64,000 bases of DNA from Vanilla planifolia (GCA_023846275.1 CM043869.1:19253501-19317500), one strand, 5' to 3'. Numbered from the stretch's first letter, positions 26,070 to 38,695 are shown. Made by a program: numbers and translations. Notes: generated by a model from the letters alone, not told the origin.

Positions 26070-29000
26070 ATGGCAGCGAAATTAATGATATGGAATATCA
26101 GGGGTGTCCGAGACAGAAAATCGAAAGGCTTCCTGCGAAGAATGGTTCGTGGCAATAGCGTTGAGGTGGTGGCGCTTTTGGAAATCAAAGCAAACAAATT
26201 CCAGAGGAAGGATGCAGACTGGTTACTCGGGAGGGGCTGGAATTTTGCGGTGCAACCCTCGGAGGGGATGTCAGCGGGGATCATTATAATGTGGAGGAGC
26301 TGGGTAAACATCATTATCACGACATCCACGTCACATATGGTGGCTCTCCAATTATCTCTGGAAGGAAGAAAGGTGATGAATTGCTGTGTGATATATGGCC
26401 CGAAGGATCATTGTAGGCGGCGGGAGGTTTGGGACGAGGTAAGGCGCATGGATACGGGAGGAAACCCACTTATGGTGGCAGGGGATTTTAACATCATAAT
26501 GTCACAAGAGGAGAAGAGAGGCGGGAGGAAATTCAGATTTGGGAAGGAGCAGCAGGAACTCGTAGACCTAATGCAGGACATGCAGTTGACAGATGTGGGG
26601 TTCAGTGGAAATATCTTCACATGGTGCAATGGGAAAATCGGGGGAGCTCGTATCCTTGAGAGACTCGACAGGGTCCTCCTTAACTCGGTGGGTTTGCAGG
26701 ATTTTCCGAACTGCGCTGTAACACACCTTGGCAGGATAGGTTCTGATCACTGTCCTCTGTTAATTGATATGGGCTGTCGGCAAGCTACAAAGCGCATCTC
26801 CAGAGTTCAATTCGAGTGTGTTTGGCTTCAATTTCCGCAGGCAATCGGTGTTGTGCACCAAACGTGGAGCAGAAGTGTGAAAGGTGATCAAATGGGGGCG
26901 CTGTCGACCAAATTCCGCCGTTCATTTGGTGCGCTGTGGCAGTGGAGTAAAGAGGAATTGGGAAACATTGTGGATTTAAATAAGAAGCTGGAGAACCGCA
27001 TCAATACACTGCAGATGAAAGAATCCTTGAAGGGTCTGCAGGAGGAGGAAAGTGCTGAGCTTGGCAAAAAAATTTCGGCTTTTCACCATGGGTGCGCCCT
27101 GGAGGAGAAGTGGTGGTGGCAGCGGGCGAAGCTTCATTGGGCACAGCTGGGGGATCGAAATACCACATTCTTCCATGATGCTGCTTCGGCTCGGTCGCGC
27201 ACGAATCGCATAACTATACTGAAGGATGAGGAAGGGAAGATGATGGATACGCAGAAGGAGATTGGCGATGCACTGTTGAGTTTCTTTAGGAAGAAATGGA
27301 GCAGCGGGGGCTGCGCGCCTCCGATGTTAAATTTTGTGCCAAGAACCACTGTCAATGAGGATATGGCCTCTCAGCTATGCAGTAAGATTACTGAGAAGGA
27401 GGTTATTGACGCCATAAGGGGGATGAGGAGGAACAAGGCGCCTGGAAATGATGGTATTTCTGCTGAATTCATACATGGTTTCTGGGAGATTACTAGGAGT
27501 GATATTACCCGCGCGGTGTTGGCATTCTTTGATGCTAAGAGAATGTCGAAGGAATGGAAGGAGACCTTGGTGGTACTGATTCCCAAAAGGAAAGGCGCTT
27601 GTATGCCGACACAATTTCGTCCCATCAGCCTTTGCAATACAATTTATAAGGTAATGGCGCGGATCTTGGTGAAGCGGCTTAAGCCCCTGATGCCTCACCT
27701 CATATCACGGGAACAGGGAGCTTTTATCCCAGGTCGTTGCATCTCAGACAACATCTTCATTGTGCAAGAAATGGAGACACGCATGCACTCTTGCTCATCC
27801 AAATCTGGTCTCATGGCAGTCAAGCTTGACATGATGCAAGCGTATGACAACATCCAGTGGGATTTTTTGTTTGAGATGCTAAGGATCCTTGGGTTTCCCA
27901 GGCTTTGGTGTGACTGGATCTCTGCCTGTATCAGCTCCCCCACTTTTGGTGTGCTTGTTAATGGCGTCCGCCTGCCATGGGTGCAGGCTCATCACGGTTT
28001 GAGGCAGGGCTGCCCTCTCTCACCATATTTATACGTCATTGCGTCGGAATACCTCTCGGCACTTATGCATGAATATGAGTCCAAGCAGTTATTGGGGTTC
28101 AGACTTGGGCAGCACGCACCACTGGTGTCTCATTTGTTGTATGCGGATGATGTCATTATTTATGCCAATGCAACGTACAAGGCTGTGCGCTCAATTCGCA
28201 GAGTAATTAAACTTTTCAGCAAAGCAGCAGGCTTGCAGACGAACCTTTCTAAATCTAGTGTCCACTTTAGCAGAAAAAGCAGCAGGTTAAAGACTAGGAA
28301 GATTGCCAAAAAGCTTGGTATGGTGCGCGGGGACTCCTTAACATATCTTGGGGTACCAATCTCGGCAAAGAGGCTCAAGAGGGCTGATTTAAATTTCCTA
28401 ATCCAGAAAATGGAGGCATGCATAGCAAGCTGGAGGATTCGTCCCCTGTCTTTGGCTGGTAGAGTCTCACTTGCTACCTCTGTGCTCAACGCCATTCCCA
28501 CGTATGTTCTCAGACACTGCACTGTGCCGGCGGGTGTCATCGACGAGATCGAGAGGCGCGTGAGGAGCTTCTTGTGGAATGGAGCAAGCAACTCTCATAT
28601 GATCCACTATGCGCCATAGAGCTGTGTTACACTTCCAAGGAACGCGGGCGGCTTGGGGCTGAGGGATTTTCGCGTGTGGCAGCGTGTTCTGATGATGAAA
28701 CAGTGCAAACGGTTGCTGTGTCGTGAGGAAAGCCCGTGGGTTGACATCTTCAGGAGGAAGTACGGGGGCAATTTGGCGACTTCAAGGATTCCGTGGAACA
28801 TATCCCAATCGGGCAAGCTGGTGCTTGAGGCAATGCCGACGGCAGTGACGGTGTTCGTTTGGAGAATTGGTGACGGTAAGGAGGCGAGATTTGAGGAAGA
28901 CAACTGGCTTGGCTTCCTCCCGATCTGTATGTGGCCGACGCTGATCAATATGGAGACGGTTTGGCCGGCGAGGGTGGCGGATTGTATCAATGATGACGGC

Positions 29001-29795
29001 GAGTGGGATGTTCACAGAATTCGGGCTTGGGCAAGTGCTCTGCTCCTTGACAGAATCCTTCATTTGCCCAGGGCGAGATCCTCTGCTCGCGACATGCTGG
29101 TCCAGGTGCACACAGAGGCGGAGGTGGTGGACAACGGCAGAATTTATTGGGACCTGAAGTGCAGAGAGGGAGACGGCCTTCCCACGGCGAGCTGGCGGGG
29201 TTCGGAACAGCTAAGGGGTCTCTGGAAGATTAAAACCTTGCCGCGGGTACGCCTGTTTCTTTGGAGGGTGGCGAAAGACTATCTCCCCACGGCGACGTGG
29301 CTGTCGCGGAGGGGAATGGCTGAGAACCGAGGTTGTGTATGGGGCTGCGAGGAAGAGGAGACAACGCAACACATCTTTTGGAGTTGTCCACAGGCCCAGG
29401 CTCTTTGGCAGGATTCCGCTGCACGGGACGCCGTGGATGCTGTACTGTTGGCGAGGGAGGTCAACGACGAGGTGGTCAACGACGCCAGCCGTGACTTCAT
29501 CCGGCAGCTTATGGATTTCATTGGTTCGCCGGCGAAAAGGTACGGGGTCGGAGTTGCGCACGCTGCATTTCTGGCTACATCGTTATACTATATATGGGGG
29601 AGGAGGAACGCGAAGAGACATAATGCTCCACCTGGCAACCTTGCGACGTTATTACGAAATGTGAAGATGGAGATCATTGCTGTAGTTGAGCAGCGCAACC
29701 TACATTCATCCATGTCCTGCGGGAACCCGTACAGTTCACCCGAACTGCCTGTAACCCATAGATGGGTTCCCCCCCCACTGGATGGATTAAAGTGA
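26070..29795 (+). pseudogene. LINE-1 ORF2: APE endonuclease, reverse transcriptase, zf-RVT; one nonsense codon
   Basis: ORF2 nicks the target and copies the RNA. From ATG 26070 the domains are: APE endonuclease (WNIRG near residue 8, LLEIK, AGDFNIIM, GSDHCPLL at about residue 225); reverse transcriptase (FRPISLCN; QGAFIPGR; KLDMMQAYDNIQW with the first catalytic Asp; GLRQGCPLSPYLY; catalytic YADD at about 28141-28152); and a zinc-binding zf-RVT module (C..C...QHIFWSCP, about 29330-29390). All catalytic motifs look intact. One in-frame TAG at 28617, where LINE-2 has Trp, splits an otherwise continuous frame of about 1240 codons. The frame then closes with TGA at 29793, just after the poly-C run where RNase H begins in another frame. 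A recent, nearly intact copy. Confidence 0.92.
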
Positions 29796-30250
29796 ACTGT
29801 GACGCTGCTTGTGGTCTGGATTCTGCAGGTATTGGTGTAGTAGTGAGAGACCATATGGGGAGGTCGATCCAGGTGATGGGGAAGAGGTTTGTTTCTCAGG
29901 CAAGTGAGGCGATGGAGGTCCAGGCAGTACTTGAGGCCTTCCAACTATTGCGGAAGTTCCTGTCGCAGTTCTGTGCTATTGAGATGCAGACGGATTCCAT
30001 GACGGCGGTGCTGACGATCCGAAAGCTTATTGCCAACGCACCTGTGGTTGGACCTATTGCTGAGAATATACGTTGTGCTAGTGATCTGGACGCCCTTACT
30101 ATAACACATGTATACAGGGAAGGTAATCAGCCTGCCGACTGGGTGGCACGTGCTGCTTGCCGAAACGACTTCGTTTGGAATAGTGGGACCTCATATCCCA
30201 AGCCGCTCATCAAGCTGTTGCTGGTAGATTACATGTTCGATCCTCCGTGA
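29762..30250 (+). CDS. LINE-1 C-terminal RNase H domain, in the -1 frame relative to ORF2
   Basis: The 162-residue domain has the RNase H acidic residues expected: Asp in VNCDAACG, Glu in SEAMEVQAV, Asp in QTDSMTAV and Asp in EGNQPADWVAR. In plant L1 elements this domain is normally fused to the end of ORF2 and removes template RNA. Here it overlaps ORF2 by 34 bases. The switch falls at an eight-C run (29769-29776): one more C, or a ribosome slipping back one base, would join the frames. The ATG at 29762 directly follows an in-frame TAG, but it is not conserved in LINE-2 (TTG), so separate initiation is less likely than a lost or programmed frame join. Confidence 0.88.
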   Translation: MGSPPTGWIKVNCDAACGLDSAGIGVVVRDHMGRSIQVMGKRFVSQASEAMEVQAVLEAFQLLRKFLSQFCAIEMQTDSMTAVLTIRKLIANAPVVGPIAENIRCASDLDALTITHVYREGNQPADWVARAACRNDFVWNSGTSYPKPLIKLLLVDYMFDPP

Positions 30251-30326
30251 GGATAGCACTTATTAATGTACTTTTGCTGGGCTTGTGCCCCTTTTGAATA
30301 TCAAAAAATAAAATAAAATAAAATAA
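30251..30326 (+). other. LINE-1 3' UTR and A-rich tail
   Basis: A short 3' UTR ('tgctgggcttgtgcccctt') is followed by an imperfect A-rich tail of 'aaaat' units ending near 30326. This marks the 3' end of the target-primed insertion. GC content falls immediately afterwards. Confidence 0.85.
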
Positions 30327-30329
30327 GTT

Positions 30330-32940
30330 AATGATAAGTAAACTAACACGATATCTCGTAATTCAAAACTATATTTTTAGTTTAGTTATAATAATAGGTT
30401 AGTTTCTTCATCTTTTAAATTTTTTATTACATAATTTTTTTGTTCTTTATGTTTTATTAAATATAGAATTATTTTAAAATGTGGATTGTAGTAAAGGGAA
30501 AAAACTTTTAGAGTTAGGGTTTGATAATTTTTTGTTAGATAATTAGCATAATAAATTAATACAAAATATATTATGGATATGACATTAATTTTGAAATCTC
30601 ATATTTTTTATGTTAGACAAAGAATTAAATTATAAAAAAGTGATATTTATTAAGAGGCAAATGATTTGGGTTAAGATTTAAATGATTTTTTCTAAATGTT
30701 TGTTTGATTTTGGCTTAAAGTCTTTATAATATTTGATAAGTTTATTAATATTGTGAAACCTGTTTTCACAAACCATGTCTCCTCATGCGGTTGTTTACAA
30801 CAAACTAACGATGAATAAACTACCTAACGTCTCTAAAATATACCCTAAACTAGTAATTCAAAACCATTCATTAATATTGTTTGAATAATCTTTTAAGTTT
30901 GTTGATACATAAATCTATTATTTTTTATGTTTTATTAAAATAAAAAATTTATTATAAAGTGAAGGCTTATATTTGAAAGATAAAGTTTTTAGAGTTAGAA
31001 TTTATAGATGTTTTGTTAGATAACGATACAATGGAATAAGACCTATACATGTCATGTTAATTTTTAAATCTTCTAAGCTAGTGAATAAATTTATCATGAG
31101 TATAGTTTTGCCAAATTTCATTTTCTGATATCAAATAAGGAAATTGTCCAAATTATTTATCTTAAAATAATCCGATTGTCTAATAATTTTTGAAAATTTA
31201 AATATTTATATTAGGGTCATCAGCATTTAAATAGTGTAAAATATCAACAAAATCATAAATTATTGAGAAAACAAAATATAGCTTAACCACCAAAATTCAA
31301 CTTAGGTGAAATATTTAAATTTATTAGTTGATGATATATATTAAAATCATTCAAATTTAAATAGTTATTTTTCTACAAAATTTCTTGGTGATATCTGTGT
31401 TTAGGGTATAAGTTTTTGAATATTACGAAGCTTGTTTTAGACAAACTCATGCATTCACATGGGATTGCTTGCAACAAGTTAGTGAAGAATAAACTAACAT
31501 GACAACACGAAGATTATACTTTAACTCGTAATTAAAAACCATTGTGTATTTGAAATAATATGTTAGTTTCTTAATCTTTTATATTTCTAAATGTTTTATC
31601 AAATAAAAAATTTTTATTATAAAGTGAAGGACTACATAAAGGATAACTTTTTCAAGCTAAAGTTAAAAAATTTATAAGTAGATAATGGATTAAGACTTAG
31701 ATTAAGCACATTATGACTTTCATATTAATTTTCAAATCTCCTAAACTAGTGAATATATCTATCATTGGCATAATTTTTCCAAATTTTCTTTTCTAGTATC
31801 GAATAATCAAATTGTTATAATTATTTACTTTCAAGTAATTAGGATGTCTAATGGTCTTTTAAAATTTAAATATCTATGTTGCTTTCATCAATATTTAAAT
31901 TAAATAAAAAATATAAAAATCTCAAATTATTTTAAAAAATATATAATTTAATTGTCAAAATTCAACTTTGGTAAAATCTTTTAAAATTATTTGTTAGGAC
32001 GTGAATCTATACCAAAATTATTTAAATTTAAATTGAGTTATTTTTTTCTCAAAATTTCTTTATGAGATTGGAGCATATTTGTGTTTAACATGTAAGAGAT
32101 CTTAGGTTAGTTTTTTATTCTTAAATTTCTTATGTTAAACAAATATAATGTTTCTAGGTTAGATGCTAATAAGTTCATGACAAACATTAAACTATTAGAA
32201 AATGATACTTCTTAAGAGATAAGTGATTGAGGTTAGGGTTTAAATAATTTATTGTAAACTTTGATAGTTTATTTGGGCTTAAAAGTCTTTGAAATATTTG
32301 ATAGATTTTTTGATATTGTGAAGCTTGTTTTATACAAACCTATACCATCTTATTGGTTTATAAATAACTGAAGATGATTAAACTATTCAAGCATCTCTGA
32401 GACTATACCCTTTATAAGTCACAATTTAAAATCATATTTTAATGTACTCTGAAAATAATGGGCTAGTTTTTTAATCTTTTGAAGTTTTTTGTCATACAAA
32501 TACTTTTTTGCAATTAGCCGAATGGATTAAAACTAAGGTTAAGTATATTTTAATTTTCAATTTTGTTTTGAAATCTCTTGAGTTTTATTTGTCTTAATTC
32601 ACTATCTTTAAGTAATAAGATTGTATAATGATCCTTTAAAATTTAAGTATCCACGTTAATTTCATCCATATGAAAATTGTTTAAAATATGAATAAAACAT
32701 ATTTAGTGCGGTTTGCAACATCTATAATTTCAGTGTGTAAGAAATATTAGGTTAGTTTTTCTTCATCATTTTTATATTTGACAAATAAATTCTTCATTGG
32801 TTAGCTGACAATAAACACATGATAGAGAATTTAACCATCAAAATATGATATTTCTTAAGGGACAAGTTATTTGGGATTAAGATTTAAATAATTTTTTTGT
32901 AAGTATTAGATAATTGATTTGGGCTTAAAATCCCCATAAC
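30330..32940 (-). repeat. Tandem array in inverted orientation
   Basis: Reverse-complemented, this segment reproduces the array phrases in order, for example 'aaccctaacctcaatcactt' followed by 'tctcttaagaagtatcattt' (32230-32160), against 'taaccctaatcacttgtcc' and 'tttaaaaaaatgttatttt' in the forward blocks. Internally it also repeats: 'attcaaaaccat...aataatatgttagtttctt' type phrases recur near 30355, 30855, 31530 and 32420. Orientation flips to forward near 32940. No coding capacity. Confidence 0.65.
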
Positions 32941-32944
32941 ATTA

Positions 32945-34438
32945 TACGGCATTCTTATATCATGAATTCTTAACCCAAAATAACAACCTTTTAATAACAT
33001 AACATCCTTAAATTTTTAATTTTTATACACCTTTTAACAAAAAAAATAGTTACTAATAAGTTCATAATAATAAAATTTTTAGTTCTTATTAAGTTTTTAA
33101 AATGCAATTGGCTTTTCCTATCATAGCAAATAATTTTATGCTATAAAAAAATGAACACAACATGTGTTATATTCGATAAAATAAGAATATGAATAGGTTG
33201 AGGAAAATCAAGTTCAAAAGATTAAGAAATTAACCTATCATCTTAGATATGCTAATCTATAATTTCAAACTATGAGTTAAGGGCTCAAAACTTGGACATT
33301 CTAGATTAGCTTATTCAATGTTGGCTTATTGTAAACAATCTTATGAGGATAATTCCAAACAGAGTTAAGGGCTAAAGTCTTGGACATTCTATCTTAGTTT
33401 ACTAAGTATTGATTTATTGTAAATAATCCTACAAGAAATGTGTTTGTATTCAACAAGTTTCATAAGATTAAAAAACTAACATAACATTTTGAAGATCTTG
33501 AATACAAACTAATTATATTAATACTAATAACATATCTTTTAACACCTAACCTTGATTGCTTCACCCTTAAAAAAATGCTATTTTCATGCAATTCAATTTT
33601 CCAAGCGTGCTTAAATAAATATGTTGGAATGGATTTATCCAGTGTAACAATTATGCAATTAAGAAACCAAACTAATGTCTCTAAAGCACTACATACAAAT
33701 ATATTTAAACCCCATAAAATTAATATGATACCCTTGTATTCTTAATTTCCAACTCAAAACCTTTTAACTACAAAACTTTTTGTTTTTAATAAATTTTCAA
33801 TAAAATTGCCCTTTCTATATCAAATATAATAAAGTTTGGAACATAAGATTAAACCAATGTTAAGTACATTTTTCGATCAATTAAATGTTGGGTTAATTAT
33901 ATTTGTGTCAATTTATAAGTTTGATAATACTTAGCTTAGGAGAAGTGATAATAAATCGTTCCACAAACTCACGAAATGATAATCAAATACAAATTAAGAT
34001 ATAAATGACAGTATTTAATATTTGATAAAAACAAAAAATGTACCTACGAGTATTTCGATTAAAACAAGACTAATGAGAATTAAAGAATAATATTAAATCC
34101 CTAATATCCTATGTCATAACCCATTACTTAGAACAAATTTCTAACCAATGGATTGAGTAAATTTAAGCTTAAAAGAATAAGAACAACCTACTATCCCAAA
34201 TAAGCAAATCAATAATTCCAAATTACTAAATTCATGGACATTCCACATAAAGTTTACTAATGTTAACTTATTGTAAACAATCCCATCGAGTGACACGTAT
34301 CTGCATACCACAAGTTTCACAACATAAGAAAATTGACCTAGTATTTTAAAGATCTTTAACCTAGACAAATTACTCGAATTCCTTTTAATTGTTAACCCTA
34401 ATCCCTTGTCCCTTAAAAAAATGTTATTTTCTCTCTCT
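32945..34438 (+). repeat. Tandem array, block 2 (left of the Copia composite)
   Basis: Forward-orientation units of the same family as block 1, with 'tcgataaaataagaatatga' near 33174 and 'taaccctaatcccttgtccc' near 34392. The block is cut at 'ttattttct' (34438) by the Copia composite. The array resumes near 45119 at a phrase that lies about 270 bases further along in an intact unit, so some array was lost at the insertion. Confidence 0.75.
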
Positions 34439-34449
34439 GCATACCAGGT

Positions 34450-34694
34450 TGTTGGAGTTGAAAGGATAAGAAAAAAACTCACTTTGTCGATTGCATTACC
34501 AGTACACAAAACTGCAACTTTTTTTTAATTCATTCAAACACTAAATTACAGATGTTTACATGTTCAAATAACCTTACATCCCACTATTTCACTAACTACA
34601 CCCACTAACACACTAATTTTAAAAAACTGATAGGATAACTAAAATAACTGTGCAATAATATTTTTAAAAACAAAATTTGAATCAATCTCTAAAA
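34450..34694 (-). repeat. Copia LTR of copy 1 (245 bp)
   Basis: On the minus strand this runs from the base after the polypurine stretch (aggggag) to ...CTCCAACA, and aligns along its length with the 253-bp LTR of copy 3. The canonical TG start has mutated to TT. Directly beyond the LTR end come 'ACCTGGTATGCAGAGAG' bases on the minus strand, which resemble a tRNA-Met primer-binding site and leader rather than host DNA. Confidence 0.8.
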
Positions 34695-37600
34695 CTCCCC
34701 TTTGATTCAAACTTCACTATACCTAACTTTTCTCGAAAATATTTGAACTTGATTCTGAGTAAAGCTTTAGTCAGAACATCTGTTGTCTGATCTTCAGTCC
34801 CAATATATTGTAATTCAATTTCTCCCTTCTCAATCAGCTCCTTGACAAAGTGCATACGAATGTCTATATGCTTGGTTCTATTGTGGTGTACAAGATTTTT
34901 GGCAATTGCAATGCTGACTGGTTATTGCAATAAACAATAGTTGCTTGGTTCTGCTCTTGATTCATCTCAGTCAATAAAAACCTTAACCAAACTACCTGAT
35001 ATATTGCTGCATATACTGCATTGTATTTTATCTCTGATGTTGATAGTGCAACAATGGTCTATTTCTTTGAATCCCAATTGATTGTATTGTTTCCAAAGAT
35101 AAATGTATGCCCAGATGTGCTTCTTCGATCTTCAACACACCTAGCCATATCACTATCACTGTACCATATCAAAGACGGTGAATCCGTGCTGTAAAAAAAG
35201 ACCATGAGTAGAAATACCTACAATGTATCGAAAGATTCTCTTTGTTGCTCCAAAATGTTGTTTTGTTGGATTTTGCATGAATCTTGAAACAACTCCAACT
35301 GGATATACAATGTCAGGTCTAGTGTGAGTTACATACATCAAACCTCTAATTAAACATCTAAACCGAGTAGAATATACTGCTTCAGTCCCATCATCCACCA
35401 TTAATTTCTCATTTGGGTTCACTGGTGCTGGAAAAGAATTACAACCTTTAATCCAAATTTCTCCAAGAGATCTCTCGCATACTTCTTCTATGAAATAAAT
35501 GTGATCCCTTTCTCTTGTTTTACCTCTAGCCATAGAAAGTAATGCATCTTGCCAAGGTCAGTCATTTTAAACTGTTGCAGCAAGCACTGTTTGTACTATA
35601 AAATCAACTACTGACTAGTCCCTAAGTATATCATCTCCTACACATACAAGCAGACCACTAGTAGACCTTTATTTTCCTTTCTTTTCACATATAGATTAGG
35701 CTTATTTTTGCTTCTCTCAAATCCAGAATTCAGAAAATAAGAATCAATTCTACTATACCAAGCCTTTGGAGCCTGTTTTAGTCCATATAGGGCTTTACTC
35801 AACTCGTATACTCAATTTTTTTTCCTTCAACCTTGAAACCTTTAAGTTGTTCAACTTACACTTCCTTCATTAAATCATCATTAAGAAATGCGGATTTGAC
35901 ATCAAACTAGTACACATGTTGTTTTAATTAGGCTGCTAGTGCTAACAATAAGCGAATGGTCTCAAACCTTACAATGGGTGAAAATGCTTCTTCATAATCA
36001 ATTCCAAATTTTTGAGAATAACCCTTTGCAAGGATTTATGCTTTTGAACGCTCCCATCAGCTCCAAACTTTGTCTTATACACCCAATTTACTTTAATTAT
36101 GTTTCGCCCTTGAGGAGGTTCAACTAACTACCATGTTTTATTCTGCTCAATTGCCAACAACTCCTTCATTGCTTGCTGTCATTCTTTCTTCTTTACACTC
36201 TCTTCAAATATTGTTGGATCTCCAACATACAACACTTGAGTTGTTTCATATAATTCTTGTATTATTCTTACCTTCCTTGCAGGAAAATCAGTATCAAATG
36301 ATCAAATTCTGGGTATTGATTCTGAGCTGTTGTTGGAACCAAAAATCTATTGCTCATCTTCATCAGTTTCAAACTCTTCATAGATTGAAACTTCTATTAT
36401 TGTTGCTTGTGTTTTCTCTGACCAATTCCAGCTTACATTCTCATCAAACATGTTTCTACTTACCACAATCTTTTCATTTGCTGGGTTGTACAACCTGTAG
36501 TCTTTGTATTGTATACAGTAACCAATGAATATGCACTTTTCTGATTTTTGGTTCAATTTTCTTCTGTTTTGTGAACTGAGAAATGTGTATGCAGTACAGC
36601 CAAAGACTCTAAGGTGTCCCACACTTGGTTTTCCTTTCAAACCATACTTCAAAAGGAGTTGATTTAACACAACATTGGTTGGTGATAGGTTCAAAATGTA
36701 CATTGCAGTTGTAACTGCTTCAACCCTCAATTGATTTGGTAGCCTTTTTTATTTGAGCATGCTTCTAGCCAATTCCACCACTGTTCTATTCTTCCTTTTG
36801 GCGACTCCATTCTGCTCTAGAGTATATGGTGTAGTTTGCTGCTGTTGAATATCTTCTTTCTCACAATATTGCTTGAACTCTTTTGATTGGTACTCTCCCC
36901 CTCGATCTGACCTGAACACCTTCAATTCCTAGCCAATTTGTTTTTCAGCCATGACCTTAAACTTTTTCAATCGTTCAAAAGTGTCACTTTTGTTTCTAAA
37001 ACAAACACCCACGACATTCGGCTGAAATCATCAATAAACAACAAGAAATACTTGCTACCTCTAGGGACTCAGTCTCCATTAAACCACACAAATCTGTGTG
37101 AACTAATTCAAGCACTTGGGTTGCTCTTATTGCATAGTCTTTGGGAGACGACTGTTTGGTTTGTTTGCCATAAATACAACCTTCACACAGCCCAATTTCT
37201 TTAATTTTTGATAAACCAAATATCATTTGCTTTTGGCTAAATAACTTGAGTCCATTAATATTTAGATACTCATACCTGAGATGCCAAATCTCACTCGGGT
37301 TTGACAATTTGACAGTCATCACCTTCTCCTCTACACTTAAAATCTCCAAAGGAAATAGTTTGTTGTCATCTCTACTACAGCCATGATCTGTTGTGCGGTC
37401 TTGTTAATAATTATGCACTTCTCTTCAAAAGTGATTGAACATCCACTCTCAATCAACTGACCAATACTCAATAAGTTATGCATTAGTTGGTGAATGAAAT
37501 AAACATCATACAAGAACCTTGCGTTGTGTTAACTAGATGGAGCTGCTATTGTTCATTTACCTTCCATATGAATTACCTTATTATCTCCCAACTAAACCTT

Positions 37601-38695
37601 CAATTTGTGGGTCTCATCTAGTTGAATAAACAGGTGTTTGAAGACTATCATGTGATTGGAACAGCCGCTGTCCAAAGACCATATTTTGCTGACATCTAGA
37701 TTCTCCTCGGTTCTAACCATCAACAGTTTCGATTGATCATTCTTTTCTTTTAAAAAATTGGCATGCCATTCATTTCTTTGCTTGTTGTAAACAATCATCC
37801 TGCATGTGTCCATACTTGTGTTAGTAGTAGCATTCTACATCTTTCTTTGGTTCATCTCTTCGCTTTTTGTAGCATTCGGCCTACATATGACCAGACTTGT
37901 GACAGTAGAAACATTCTACATCTTTTTTCGATTGTCCATCAATTTGTTGTCTATTCTCGGCTGACCTTTCCCTTCTTCTTCCTCCTCTTCCACATTGTCT
38001 TGTACTTCCTTTGCCTCTTCCTCATGTGCTGCTCTATGATCTGCCACCAGAGGTCTCTCTTTTTGTGTAGAAGGCTCTTGTGTCATCCTTCTCTTCAGTT
38101 TTGTTTAGGCGAGACTCATAAGTTTGCAATGATCCCATGAGTTCATCAAAGGTATATGTCGTAAGGTCTTTCGATTCTTCAATTACAGCCACCACATGGT
38201 CGAACTTTGGCGTCAAACTTCTCATAATCTTTGCCACCACAGTCTGTTTTGAAATTTTCTCTCCATAGGCATGAATCTAATTAACAACACCTGATGTTCT
38301 TGATAGAAATTCTTGAATTGTCTCACCTTGCTTCATGAAAAGGGTTTCAAAATCTCTACGTAATCCCTGCAATTTGATGGCAATCACCCTTGAACTCTCC
38401 CTTGAAACGTTGTTTTCAGAGTAATCCAAGCTTCATTTGCTGAGTTGACTGCTGTGATTTTAGAGAAAATTATCTCATGTACTGCTTGTTTAATGATGTA
38501 CAAGGCCTTTGCATCATTCTTCTGAGTATCTAGTGGATTGGTGTTTGGATATGGGGCACCCTTTTCTACTAGATCGCACAAACCTTGTGAATTAAACAGG
38601 GTTTTCATTTTGATGCTCCAAAACTCAATTTTCGCTTTTGAAGACTAGAATTGCCGGTAAGAACACACTGGTGGTGTTTGTCGCTGCATTTGACA
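34695..38695 (-). pseudogene. Copia copy 1 gag-pol, decayed
   Basis: Minus-strand order is standard Copia. Gag starts at an ATG at 38695 (MSNAATNTT..., with ESKDLTTYTFDELMGSL near 38200). CCHC-type knuckles follow near 37950-37850 (CFYCHKSGHM). Protease DSGCSNHM is near 37675. The GAG-pre-integrase Zn finger (WHLRYEYL...LCEGCIYGK) leads into integrase HTDLCG at 37349-36996. The integrase C-terminal part (HLRVFGC) is at 36730-36347. RT connection sequence (LIRGLMYVTHTRPDI) is at 35533-35156, and RNase H lies at about 35150-34700. Many stops and frameshifts break it. The RT active site YxDD has become YV-stop-E-M near 35650-35632. The polyprotein would have supplied capsid, protease, integrase and RT; none can be made from this copy. 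Confidence 0.92.

Larger units (their letters stand above)
24781..30326 (+). mobile_element. LINE-1: 5'-truncated plant L1-type retrotransposon
   Basis: GC content jumps sharply at both ends. The order is partial ORF1 (zinc knuckle), ORF2 (APE endonuclease, RT, zinc-binding domain), RNase H, a short 3' UTR and a tail of 'aaaat' repeats. Plant L1 elements with a C-terminal RNase H are an established group. Compared with LINE-2, the element starts about 150 codons into ORF1, the usual 5' truncation of target-primed reverse transcription. Its left edge abuts the end of duplication copy A and its tail abuts the inverted array. I found no convincing target-site duplication, so one flank may have been rearranged. 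Confidence 0.95.

Noticed and set aside
25070..29944. Long minus-strand reading frames across LINE-1
   Set aside because: They are shadows of the GC-rich sense ORFs, have no family motifs and overlap conserved plus-strand domains.
29762..30250. RNase H as an independent third gene of LINE-1 starting at ATG 29762
   Set aside because: The ATG is not conserved in LINE-2 (TTG there), and in this element class RNase H is normally fused to ORF2; a frame break is the simpler reading.
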